The position numbers were made by a program, and so were the translations under genes. 64,000 nucleotides of DNA, taken from assembly GCA_015847255.1 (NCBI GenBank), contig JADLZK010012234.1:186001-250000 (forward strand), read 5' to 3'. The notes beneath the pieces were generated by a model. It ran no database searches, was not told the DNA's origin, and worked only from the letters and a program-made list of their open reading frames with translations. The DNA comes from Hyparrhenia diplandra (Eukaryota > Streptophyta > Magnoliopsida > Poales > Poaceae). This document shows, in pieces, positions 11,401-21,489 of this stretch (position 1 is its first letter; each line of letters starts with the position of its first letter).

Positions 11401-13054
11401 AATGCATGCAACCATTCACACACTGAACAAGGTAAACATTTGCCATATATATAGGCCGGAGAATGATGAGCGAATTTGTTTATTGGTACAGAAAAGGTCA
11501 CTGATAAAATATTTTCAAGAAAATAAGGGACATAGAAAGAAACTTACATGGTCTTACTTTCAAAAAGCTTACATGGTCTGCACTTGTAGGGCAATGATTT
11601 TTAAAGGGTTTTAAAGGCTCTATAAGTAAGGCTTATCTAATAGTTTAATAGCTAGTGAACTATAAAGGAATCAGAGACTGTGTTTTGAAGTACCAAATTA
11701 ATAGTGGACAAGCATTTTGTGAGGCTGACTGAACCATACTGCACAACTAAAAAAGCTCTTGCTTCCTATAGCCATAGTCATATGTAAATATTTCCTATAG
11801 CCTCAGGATCCATACCTCCAGTTCAAAGGAAGGACATTTCTCCTGTTCTTAGCCCCCCAGCCTGCAAAAAAAATGAAGCAACGAAAAGAAAAAGGTAAGA
11901 TTAGTTGAAGACTTATCGAGTAAAAAGATCACCAAACTAATCAAGCCATAAGGTGGGTTACACAACATATGGAAAAGGAAAAACACAAAAGTCAAAAAAA
12001 AAATATCCTAAAACAACATTTGGTAAACTGAATCATAGATAACCATGCATGTGTATGGAGAAGAATGTTTGCAACATAAAAATGTTGACTGATTAACTGA
12101 GTCATAGTTCGTTGTGAGCACCCAAAAAAAAAAAAAAAAAAAAGATGAACATAGGGATGCATAGAAAAGGATGTTGTAGACCTGTAGCCGGTAGCTTCAA
12201 CCAAAGAAAACAGTGTAATGTTATTGAAGATGTAGAAAGATTAAGAGGCACCATGTGAATATGACATGAGACATCCACAGTTCACATGGTACCTCTCAAC
12301 TTTGGCAGGAAGAAAAATACCATCCACAGTTGTCATGGTACCTCTCAACTAACAGCTTCCTTTCGACAATAACCACATAGAACTAATACATGCAGGTGAT
12401 GGTGTTTAAGCAGCCGCCATGACCATGGTTTCTATATACTAAAAGCAGTCTTGCGATAAGCAAGAAACAATTTCCAGTAAATACTAAGGGACAATTAACC
12501 ACAATATGACATGACCAATTTCCAGTAAATACTAAGGGGCGGTTAACCACATGAATATATGTAATCTACGTGATCACGGTGGCATTAAAATGAATAACAA
12601 AAAATAAAGTACAATTAATTTTAGGAGTTTTTGGTGGAAGACACACTCCTTCGACGATAGCTGAGTTTCATAAAGGGCTAATATTAGGATGCATAAATTT
12701 AGTTTCATGCATGTTATCCCGCAAGATAACTATAGTATGGTAGCACCCAAGGTAATAATCTATCACTGATTAATATGGGAAGCTGGGGACATTTTAGTAC
12801 TAAAAATAGGATTGTTGGCCACAACGAACGCCGAAAAAAAAAGAAACCACAAAGCAGATTCATCTTGGACATTTCATCGAGCACTCCACATGCAGGAATT
12901 AGGAACCGGTACTAAAAATAGGATTGGGAAAACCTGGTGGCTGCTCGTCGCCCGCCGCCACCGCGCGGGGAGGGAGGGTGGTCTCCTCGCGAGCACGGGT
13001 TAGGAGGCAGGCCGCCGTCGCCGCGCCCGACCTCTCGCGTGGAGGGGTAGCCAT
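8479..13054 (-). CDS. unrecognised six-exon gene, 135-aa protein
   Basis: Assembled by eye from splice signals. Exons on the minus strand are 13054-12934, 11847-11816, 10469-10355, 9895-9815, 8853-8817 and 8500-8479 (408 nt, ending TGA). All introns are GT-AG and the frame stays open throughout. The start is the first ATG after a TATA box at 13293-13303, in good context (GGTGATGGC), behind a CT-rich leader typical of plant 5' UTRs. The N-terminus is MATPPRERSGAATAAC, basic and alanine-rich; the middle has HWESYLGFALKITTYSWFLV, and the end is RSEILSS. Exon 2 can also be read with an acceptor 14 nt upstream (after gcag at 11862), but that variant shifts frame and stops in exon 3. I recognise no family. 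It could be a real small protein, an lncRNA or a captured gene fragment inside a Helitron (see 7699). Confidence 0.45.
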
Positions 13055-13292
13055 CACCTCCAAGAAGCAGCTAGGGTTTGGTGGAGAGAGGCTGGCCGCG
13101 GACACCTCAGAATAGAAGAGGAAGAGGAGGAGGAAGCTAAGGAGGAGGAGGAGGAGGAAGAAGAAGAAGAGGGCCGCCGCTGCGGGCGCCTCTGCCGCGG
13201 GCGCGCACCCCTGATGCAAATCGAGAGAGGGGGGAGAGATGGGGGGAGAGAGGGAGAGGAGGCCGGGCTTGGGAGTTTTTTTTTTTCTGAGC

Positions 13293-13303
13293 GGTATATA
13301 TTT
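13293..13303 (-). promoter_or_regulatory. TATA box of the six-exon gene
   Basis: On the minus strand the sequence reads aatatatacc, about 240 bp before the ATG at 13054. A pyrimidine-rich leader (tctctccc, ctcttcttcttcc) lies between them without any other ATG. Confidence 0.5.
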
Positions 13304-13309
13304 GCCGGC

Positions 13310-13789
13310 CAAGGTGGGGGTGTTTTCACAAAAATCCGAGGCGGGCGGTTAAACATAAAACAACCCGAAACTCGAAATTTTGTCTTCTTCGAAAGTGTGA
13401 GAACCCGAGAATAGGAGGGTAAAAAGTAAAAAACATTAACCCATTTACTATTTACAGGGCGTGGATGGACTCGAACGGGAATCCAGCGAAAGGGAAGGAC
13501 CTAGGAGTAAAAAAATCGGACCAATCAAAATAATTGGGGTGGCGTGGTGGCCTCTCCGAGGAGAGACTCGTAGAGGATTAGGGGTTTAAATAATGTCGGA
13601 GCTTGTTAATTTGACGTGATGAAGGGGCTCAATCATGAGGAGCTCACAAAGGTCTTGGTTTGACTCTAGGCTATTTCGTACACGTGACGGCATGCGTTGC
13701 ATAAGAACCAATTCTAGAGTCCATTTTTTACTATGCTTTCTAGAATGATTTATTGATGAGTTGGAATCGGTTACGTATACGCCGAAGAA
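13310..13789. other. promoter-side intergenic sequence
   Basis: Nothing coding is supported. It contains the presumptive upstream region of the minus-strand gene and leads into a retroelement remnant on the plus strand. Confidence 0.4.
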
Positions 13790-14040
13790 CAAGGAGATGC
13801 TGACAATCAAACCACCCAGGGGATTTGAGAAAGTCAATGTCGATGCCACAATCTCTAAGAACTAGAGGATGGCTTAGGTGGCCACCGCTATGGTCAGGGA
13901 TGAAGATGGCTAGATCCTGGGGGCATGGGCGCTAGTTCTGGAGGAATGCAATGAAGTGGAAATAGCTAAGGTGTTGGTGTGCCGTGGGGGCTTGGCTTTG
14001 GGCTGTGACCTTGGTCTCTCCAAATCTTCCAAGTGGATAG
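13790..14040 (+). pseudogene. RNase H-like (RVT_3 type) fragment of a retroelement
   Basis: Conceptual plus-strand translation gives KVNVDATISKN, a stop, then VATAMVRDEDG, a stop, then ILGAWALVLEECNEVEIAKV and GLALGCDLGLSK. This is the conserved order of the plant RNase H-like domain of LINE-type retroelements: the 'VNVDA' strand with the first catalytic Asp, then 'VRDEDG', then the 'E...EA.A...GL..A.DLG' helix. Two in-frame stops show that it is dead. It is a fragment with no recognisable RT next to it. Confidence 0.7.
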
Positions 14041-15155
14041 AAAAGGATTTCCCTTTGCTTTTAACGACGGTTGTGCCTTTCTACCGACGAAATCAGTGAC
14101 TCGTCGAGCATGGCTGACGATGGCGGTATGTTGGGGAAATCTTTGCGCCCGACCAGGTGGAGTGCAGCCGTGCTCCGACCATTCCCACCACAAGCACTAT
14201 ATTTCTTCCTCCTCACGCCCAGGATTTGGCCCAATGTGTTCCAAGACCAGTTAGGCGCGCTCCTCTCCCTCCCAATGCCCAGCGCCTCCACTGCCTCCAT
14301 CACGCCCTGACCCGCGCCAGCCTAGTGTTGCGATGAGCTCACTCCCACCTCGTCTCCATCTCCAAGTATAGATGGTCGGCCGTCCGTGGGGAGGGGAGAG
14401 GAAGGGATGTCGTTAGGCGGCTTAGGGAGCCCTGGCATTGTGGGACGGCGCCAATGCCAGGCCTAGGGCGGGGTCATCGAGGTCGGAGGCAAGCATGGCG
14501 ATGGTGGGGAAGTCGAGGTTGTCGGCGAGCATGGCCATGATAATGGCAGGAGCAAAGCGAGGGAGGGGAAGAAGGGGCCGCCGGCATGCCCTAGTGTGCC
14601 CGCGACGAGGGCACCGGGCGGCAGAGTGGCGGGGTCGGGTGGTCGCGTCTCCCAAGGTGGAAGAAGGCCATGGGAGGGGGTGGTTAAAGCGTTGCTGCTG
14701 TGAGCACGTCCTGCGATGTTGTGGTAGCCATCGTCCGTCGTGAGCTTGAAAAATAAGGTGTCAAAAAGGGGGTCGGAGATTGTAAGGATGAGGTGTCCAA
14801 GATGTTGGCTACGTATGTTGGCGCGTGAACGATATTAACGTGACATCGGTAGCGTAGTGGGCCAATCACGTCACGTGGCTAGCGCGGATTCGCTTGGTGT
14901 ACCGCGACGCGACCGAATCAAGTTGTCCGACCAGATATAGCAGGAGGTGGTGGCCAATGGGGCCGGGGCGGTGTGCCTGTGCGCACTGCGCAGCAGCAGC
15001 AGCACATGCCTACACGTAGCCATCACGAGTGCAAATCCACGAGCAAGCACGACAAACAATGCACGCAATCTGCCCAACCACACGTATAGTCCTCCTAGTA
15101 TAGTACCATAGTTGCATGTGACCTTCTCTCTGTTCTTGCGATTGAATTAGCCTTG
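14041..15155. other. GC-rich intergenic block, no supported gene
   Basis: GC content jumps to well above the flanks between about 14090 and 14720. Long frames exist on both strands but they are compositional. The protein they would give is low-complexity (Arg, Ala, Gly) and no domain was recognised. It may be part of the same dead retroelement or a captured gene fragment. Confidence 0.35.
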
Positions 15156-15414
15156 CGCCCTGTTTAGATGGCTAAAATTTCTAACCTTTTTCCCACTTTC
15201 TCTCCATCACATCACATCGCATTAAATACATGAGCGTATGTTTGGAGTATTAAATGTAGGTAAAAAAATAACTAATTACACAATTTAGATGTACATTGCG
15301 AGGCGATTCTTTTGAGCCTAGTTCTTCCATGGTAGGATGATATTTACCACTAACAAGCGAAAGCGTCTTCTGATTAATACGATGTGACATTCGGTTCCAA
15401 ATATTTGCCATCTA
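15156..15414 (-). mobile_element. MITE, same family as 4114-4385, inverted copy
   Basis: This is the reverse complement of the family at 4114-4385. It starts ccctgtttagatggctaaaa and runs through the conserved actttctctccatcacatca block to the tcggttccaaat end. It abuts the next copy head to head. Confidence 0.8.
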
Positions 15415-15663
15415 GGCTAAAATTTGTAACCGTATGTCACATCGCATAATCAGAAGACGCTTTTGTTTGTTAGTGGTAAATATCATTCTACCATAGAGTA
15501 ACTAGGGTCAAAAATCGCCTCGTAATGTACATCTAAACCGTGTAATTAGTTATTTTTTAACATATATTTAATACTCCAAACATATGTCTTTTGGTGTATT
15601 TAATGTGATGTGATGGAGAGAAAGTGAGAAAAAGGTTAGAAATTTTAACAATCTAAACAAGGC
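15415..15663 (+). mobile_element. MITE, same family as 4114-4385, direct copy
   Basis: It runs from gctaaaatttgtaaccgtat to aacaatctaaacaaggc in the same orientation as the copy at 4114. With the preceding inverted copy it forms a ~500-bp near-palindrome whose right end is only about 160 bp from the ATG of the dioxygenase gene. Confidence 0.8.
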
Positions 15664-15825
15664 AGTGAAGAAAAAGAAGTATACAGGAGCAAATTGAAGT
15701 ACACTACTACTAGTAGTAGAAGCAGCTTGCTGCACACCTGCGTTCCACTTCCACTCCACCAACCCACCGCTCACGCCCCGCCACCCGCCCCTCCACCACC
15801 ACCCCGGATCCATTCGCCGACGACG

Positions 15826-16999
15826 ATGGAGAAGATGCTCCACGCAGCGCCGGTCCACGCGACGCTCCCGGAGTGCTTCATCTTCGACAAGCTCCCACAA
15901 TCCAAGACCAGCTCGGCCGCCGCGGTCTCGCTGCCCATCATCGACTTCTCCCTGCCCCGCGACGAGGTGCGGCGCGCCATCCCTGGCCGCCGGCAAGGAG
16001 ATGGGCTTCTTCCAGGTGGTCAACCACAGCGTCTCCAGGCAGTTGATGGACGACATGGAGTCGGTGTGCCAGGAGTTCTTCGCGCTGCCGGCGGAGGACA
16101 AGGCCGCGCTCTACTCGAGGACACGGGCAAGACGACGCGGATCTACTCCAGCACCATGTTCGACACGGGCGCCGAGAAGTACTGGCGTGACTGCCTCCGC
16201 CTCGCCTGCTCCTTCCCGGACCCCGGCGACAGCGCCATGGCGTGGCCCGACACGCCGGCGAGGCTCCGGGAGGTCGTGGAGCGGTTCACGGTGCAGACGC
16301 GGGCGCTGGGGATGAAGATCCTCCGCCTGCTCTGCGAGGGCCTCGGCCTCCGCCCGGACTACCTTGATGGTGATATCAGCGGCGGCGACGTCGTGCTCCA
16401 CGTCAACCACTACCCGCCGTGCCCGGACCCCACCGCCACGCTCGGCCTGCCGCCGCACTGTGACCGCAACCTCCTCACCTTGCTCCTCCCAAGCATGGTT
16501 CGTGGCCTCGAGGTCGCTTACAAAGGCGACTGGATCAAGGTCGACCCCGTCCCCGGCGCCTTCGTCGTCAACTTCGGATGCCAACTTGAGGTCGATCTGG
16601 TTATATATATGTTTATTATTCACACTAACACTTAGCTTGTTTATTTAATTCTTTAGTAGCTCTTGGCTGTTGCTTTATGATTCAGATTCCGATTCAGATC
16701 CAGATCGATATATCACTTGTTTTGATGGATGGATGCAGGTTGTGACGAACGGGACGTTGAAGAGCATCGAGCACCGGGTGATGACCAACCTGGGGGTGGC
16801 GCGGACGACGGTGGCCACGTTCATCATGCCGACCACGGACTGCCTCATCGGCCCCGCCGCCGAGTTCCTCAGCGACGACAACCCGCCGGCCTACCGGACG
16901 CTCACCTTCGGCGAGTTCAAGCGCATCTACAGCGTCGTCAAGCTGGGGTCGTCCTTCAACCTCACCACCAATTTCAAGGGCGTTCAGGAGGACCTCTGA
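15826..16999 (+). CDS. IDS3-like 2-oxoglutarate/Fe(II) dioxygenase, copy 1, frameshifted
   Basis: Two exons: 15826-16590 and 16739-16999, with donor GAG|gtcgat, acceptor atgcag|GTTGTG and stop TGA at 16997. It is a plant DOXC-class dioxygenase closely resembling barley 2'-deoxymugineic-acid 2'-dioxygenase (IDS3/IDS2), which hydroxylates phytosiderophores. It starts MEKMLHAAPVHATLPE and keeps VSLPIIDFS, EKYWRDCLRLAC and the iron ligands in LPPHCDRN (H211, D213) and SIEHRV (H267). The 2OG-binding R277 sits in ARTTV, where the family usually has RxS. Length would be 341 aa, the family size. One extra C near 15983 shifts the frame and one missing G near 16117 restores it, so about 45 residues, including the GFFQVVNH strand, are read wrongly. 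These are either real compensating mutations or base-call errors. Unlike copy 2 (42750) it has no intron before VVNH. A MITE pair lies just upstream. Confidence 0.8.
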
Positions 17000-17548
17000 T
17001 GCATGATTCAAAGTAGGATCAATATATGCAACCAATAAAAGTCCTACTACCTTATTATTATTACTCATCTGTGTTATGTTACTGCTGCCTGGACATCATG
17101 TCGATCTGATGACATGAAGGAATAAATAAAAAATGACGAATATGTGTGTGTATCGCGCATAGATATTCTTGCAGAAGTACTAAATCTACACATTATATTC
17201 AGTGGTAGTACATATTAGATAATACAAAATGGTTGGCAATTAGAAAAAACCTTGACCAAAGTACGATAACATCAAAGAAGTATTTTTCAACTAGAAAATA
17301 TCAGACCATCTCCACGCATTCTTGTTCTCTACTTTCTCCATCTACACAGACGCACACACAGCAAGTGGAACTGAAAAGACGACAATCAACTGTGCTTTGT
17401 GCTATCCCACTTTGCTCAGTGGAGGAATGGTCCTGCTGTAAACTGATCTCACACTATCAAACTGACAGGGACCAAACGCTATCTAGCTCGGCGATCACGA
17501 CTCCTGCTTTATTATATCCGGTGGAGAAACGGTTTTGCAGTAGTGTTA
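17000..17548. other. 3' flank of dioxygenase copy 1
   Basis: AT-rich. A likely poly(A) signal, aataaa, occurs at about 17121 and an aataaaa at 17034. No other gene is supported. Confidence 0.5.
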
Positions 17549-18324
17549 GACTGTCTCCAATCGAGAACCTAAATGTAAAAATACGTCATGAACAGTTGTG
17601 TTGGGTATCCGAATCACCCTCCAACGGAACATCCATCCACGCCAGTCATTTTGCCAACCACGCCAACAATGACGCAAATAAAGGTTTTTCTCTCCTGCCG
17701 AGGCATCTCTGGTGCTGCTGCTCCTGCCGATGTGTGGCCATGGCCATCGGAACAAGGCATGGGCGCGGCGGTTCCGCGTGTCCGAGACGAGGGGTCAAAG
17801 CGGGCGCGGGCTTGCCCGTCGCCGTTCCCCAAATCGGCGGAGAGAGCAGCGGGGCTCCTCCGACGCGGCGCGGCGTGCACGGCTCCGGTGGCGGCGAAGT
17901 GCGCGAGCCTCATCGGCGCCGTTCCGCTAGCAAGGGCCGGCCCCCGATGGTGCTCATCCTCGGCGGGGCGACGGCTGTAGGCGCGCAGGGCGGCGAGTGT
18001 GGCAGGGCTTGGTTCTAGACGAGCTGAGTGGTCCTCCCGGCGTGGATTCTCAAACTTGCTGTAGTAAAGTCACAGGTAACTTTCTATCATGTGGATGTCA
18101 TCTATTTCCCATCCAACGGTTGGAAGCTGTTCACTTGTTTTTGAAACCGTTGTTTACTTTATTAGTGCTAAGCCAGGATGCAAATAGCTTATCTCCGTAT
18201 ACTTTTACATACGAGTGAAGTGGTGGCTTTACTACAGCAAGTTTTGAGAACCTTATCCTTTTACTGTAAACTATGCAAACCAGCGAATGGGTTCTTTTTA
18301 TGCCTAGACGGTTGGAGATAGCCC
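17549..18324 (+). mobile_element. DNA transposon with captured GC-rich insert (candidate Pack-type)
   Basis: The left end reads gactgtctccaatcgagaac; the right end, read in reverse complement, gives gggctatctccaaccgtcta. These are imperfect inverted repeats with AT-rich subterminal sequence, next to TTA (left) and TAG (right). The middle (about 17690-18030) is strongly GC-rich and unlike the ends, as when a transposon has taken up a piece of host gene. A second perfect-looking inverted repeat inside (ctcaaacttgctgtagtaaag at about 18044 against its complement at about 18228) suggests a nested or older element. No intact protein was recognised. Confidence 0.45.
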
Positions 18325-18651
18325 TAGGTCCACATGATTGCATCAGCTCTTAGGATGTTTGGATGTTAAAATGCGGATCCTAACATAGAATTTGCATTCT
18401 AGATAAAAAAAATACTTTTTTATTGTAACTTTGACCACTCGGTTTATTTAAAAATTTATACAAACATTGTCAAATTTAAGTCACTTGTGAAGAACTTTTA
18501 TTACTAATAAAGAAAGGCACAACAAAAAAATGTGACGTATTTCACAATTTTTGAATAAAACAAGTGGTAAAACTTAGGGTAAAAAAAAAGTCAACGGTTT
18601 ATAATTTGGAATGGAGTTAGTAATAATGTTTGGATATCATTGTCAAAGTGA
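18325..18651. other. remnant of a Stowaway-like element
   Basis: The right part ends ttataatttggaatggagtt, a diverged Stowaway end near 18620. Its left partner is not recognisable. No gene. Confidence 0.35.
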
Positions 18652-19183
18652 GGCCCCCTTTGGTAGAGCTCCGAGCGGATCCGCTCGTCCTGTAGTATAT
18701 CACTGTAGCCGGAGCTGGAGAAGCTAAAAAAATTTGGCTCCGGTGTGTTAGGGCAACCACAATGTCCGACAAAAGGTGACCTTAAGCATTGAATGTTATG
18801 TCTATGGTGCACCTTAGCCATTGTGGCAATAGACCTCAAGCAAAGATTCCCTAAGATCAGCCATAAGCTTACGATGCACCATAGGAGAATAAAAAAATCT
18901 TAGTCTTCAGCCATTGTGTGAGGAAGAAAAGACGTGCAAGTACCTTTTATACTGCACTCTATTTTCTACTAGGGACATAGCCATTGTGCATTTGGCTATA
19001 GCTAATGCCACCTGAACCAAGTCTGACACCTAATTCTAAATGAGCCAGCCACATTGCGCATGCCCTTAGTGAGAGTGAAGTAGAGGGAGAGAGAAAATAG
19101 ATCCTACAAACAGTGTCACTACAAGAGGCAAACAGTGCCGATGTCAGGAAGCTGGAGCTGCCGGAGCTGTACCAAAGAGGGCC
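18652..19183 (+). mobile_element. MITE-like element with GGCCCCCTTTGG ends, interrupted by a second MITE
   Basis: Left end GGCCCCCTTTGGTAGAGCTC and right end GAGCTGTACCAAAGAGGGCC are inverted repeats. TGA flanks both sides (18649-18651 and 19184-19186), a 3-bp target duplication. Removing the nested element at 18751-19065 leaves about 215 bp of original element. Confidence 0.75.
18751..19065 (+). mobile_element. nested Tourist-type MITE (PIF/Harbinger)
   Basis: Starts GGGCAACCACAATG and ends CACATTGCGCATGCCC, inverted repeats with a 3-bp duplication TTA on each side (18748-18750, 19066-19068), the PIF/Harbinger preference. Several internal copies of agccattgtg occur. It inserted into the element at 18652-19183 and is therefore younger than it. 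Confidence 0.8.
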
Positions 19184-19189
19184 TGAATA

Positions 19190-19431
19190 CTCCCTCCGTT
19201 CCACAATACTTACAATTCTTTTTAACTCATATAAACTTTGTTTGACCTCTCGTCTTATTCAACTTTTTTTAATAAATATTACCACTTTTGTTATGACTTA
19301 TTATATCACTAAAGATATTGTAATGACGTTTTGTTTGTTTTATAATTTACATAAAAAATTTGAATAAGACGGCGGTCAAACACGAGTTTATATGAGTCAA
19401 AAGAATTGCAAGTATTGTGGAACGGAGGGAG
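19190..19431 (+). mobile_element. Stowaway MITE with near-perfect ends
   Basis: CTCCCTCCGTTCCACAATAC at the left and GTATTGTGGAACGGAGGGAG at the right are exact inverses over at least 20 bp, and TA flanks both ends (19188-19189, 19432-19433). At 242 bp and AT-rich, it is the best-preserved Stowaway in the window. Confidence 0.92.
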
Positions 19432-19433
19432 TA

Positions 19434-19913
19434 TTAGCAGAGCAGATTGTCATGCCACAACTCCACGTATGCAACGACATGCTGGTCAGTAACGGCGCTC
19501 TGCCACGTCCTACCCTCCGCTAGGCTGAGGTTGTGCCACAACAACAGGGAAAAGATGAACAAACTCTCCTATGGCCTGTCTTCCCCTATGGCCTACTTGG
19601 CCACGGGGTGATTAACCCAGGGAAGTGATCGGGTGGGAGGGAATTTTCTAAACAAGCCAATCTCTGTCTAGCTGCTAGGGGATATCCTCGCCACCCATGG
19701 GGTAACTTCCCTGTTGCTATTTGGAGCGGGGCGGCGGCGGCCTTGCAACTTGCAGCTCCCGTGCAAGCGGACGAAGAACCACATGTGTCACTACTACAAA
19801 TTCGTTCATCGTTGTTGTTGCGGCATGACTGCCGGAATCCAATCCAACGGCAGGTGATGACTAGTTCAGGTGCGAGGAAATCGAAAAATCCATGGAACCA
19901 GCCATAACCGAGG
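19434..19913. other. spacer before the tandem array
   Basis: No gene recognised. The sequence between about 19600 and 19910 is moderately GC-rich and shares no clear similarity with the array that starts at 19914. Confidence 0.4.
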
Positions 19914-19939
19914 TGAGGAGGATATCGGCCAAGCTGCGC

Positions 19940-20321
19940 CACTTTCGGGCGTAGTGATTGATCTTTTCATCCAGAGGTGGATCCACCTTTGAAAGAAGAT
20001 CATGGTCGTCTTCCAACTCCTTGAGCTGCTCGACGGCAGGCTTGAGACAATCGAGGGTGAACTCCTCTCGATCATCTCTTGCATGCGGAGGTCATTAGAA
20101 TTGGCCGCCTCCTCCTGCCTTTCCGCCAGAACCTCCATGCGGTCCGGCTTAGGGGAGGGGCGGCACGTAGAAGTCGAAGTCATCGCCGATGATGCCTCGG
20201 GCTCGGGGTCGGCCGCCGGTGCCTCCACATCCTTCCTTGTGTGCTTGTTAGTTCCCCGAGCCTCCGCTGCCTCCAGCTCCTCCCAGGTGCGCTTGTTGGA
20301 TCCTAAGCCCGAGGCAGCCAT
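19940..20321 (-). pseudogene. array gene copy A (unknown acidic protein), frame broken
   Basis: Starts at ATG 20321 with MAASGLGSNKRTWEELEAAE, followed by TNKHTRKDVEAPAADPEPEAS. The frame then shifts where the other copies read DDDFDFYVPPSPKP. After the shift the helical region (RMQEMIE, QLKELEDDHDLLSKVDPP) is split between frames. A TATA-like ctatttaa lies about 80 bp upstream on the same strand. Family unknown. The charged, leucine-spaced middle suggests a coiled coil, but no domain is recognised. The 3' part of this copy is replaced by unrelated sequence because the array begins here. Confidence 0.5.
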
Positions 20322-21489
20322 GGTGCCGTTGATTGCAAAGAGAATGTGCCCGGATTAGAGTATCGGAAAGGATGAACGCCATGATCGAGGGTGTGCTTAA
20401 ATAGTGAGTTAACCGGCTGTTCACTTCCCCATGAACTCGTCGTCGCCGACGCAACCGCTTGGAATTCGCACGATCACCGGTTGAATTCGCGACGATCACT
20501 CTGTTGGCACCGCGTGTCCCGCGATGGTTGCGCTTTAGAATTCCTGGGCTGCGTTTCCATGGCGGACAACAAGCAGTCTCCACCTTCATTGATCACTGTC
20601 GGGCCCACACACGAACCGACAGTGATTAACAATATGTTGAAACAAATAGTTATATTAGTAAAAATCGATTTATTGAAATCACTAATTTTATATCAGCGTT
20701 AAGGCATTAGAGTTCAACCAACCCCGGGCTAACCGGGCCGCGAGGGACACAATATTTTCCTGGCCTAGGCCTAGGTGTGGGCCGCACAGTGGTTTAACAG
20801 GCCGAGTCATTTCGACATATCTCAGAGCTTTTCTTAGCCTAGGGATTTTTATTCCCTTTATAGTAATATTGGGCTCCATAGTATTGAGCAAAATTATATA
20901 TGGGGCCAAATCTTAAGGTAAGGAATAATAAATTTTACTATGATTTGGAGGAACCTTATGACTAGATCTATGCAGTGGATGCATAATTTTGCATTTGTTA
21001 GTACAAAAACCTTGCTCTACATTTTTACCTATGCATTTCAGGGAGAAATTCATATCTGTAGTTTGTGTGATCCACATGTCATGAAATTTTTATGGTATGC
21101 TATACATGTGATGCTTGATCTTGGGAAAATTTTTCACATTCATTGGTGCAGGTATGGATGTTGCTTACCATTCTTTAGCCACAACAAACGTGAAAGCAAA
21201 AAAAAAAAAACATAATACATATATCTGAAAACTGACAAAAAAAGCTACTCGAACAATAAAAATTGAGACAATTCAACCTTGAAATATATAGACAACTAAA
21301 TGATAAATCCACTGTTAACATATATGACCATCGGTAAATGATAATTTCCAATTAACACAGGAAAAAAAAAACTAATGTATTGCATAAACAATAATTTAGA
21401 TACCATTAATCATATTCATGTACCCAACTACAAAGGGAAAATAAAAAGCAAAAAGAATGGCCATGTGGCGGCAATGCCGCACAGTTTTC

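Noticed and set aside
12899..13312. Long minus-strand frame over the GC- and CT-rich leader
   Set aside because: Its upstream half is runs of Phe, Leu and Ser from CTT/CTC repeats. Only the part from ATG 13054 is accepted, as exon 1 of the six-exon gene.
14041..14743. Overlapping frames in the GC-rich block on both strands
   Set aside because: Low-complexity Arg/Ala/Gly translations with no domain, no splice context and no preferred strand.
17233..18018. 261-codon plus-strand frame
   Set aside because: It begins in the flank, crosses the transposon end and the GC-rich insert, and shows no recognisable protein.
20940..21215. Conserved ~90-codon plus-strand frame repeated in the array units
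   Set aside because: The start is not in a gene-like context. Conservation follows from recent tandem duplication, and the frame ends vary with poly(A) length.
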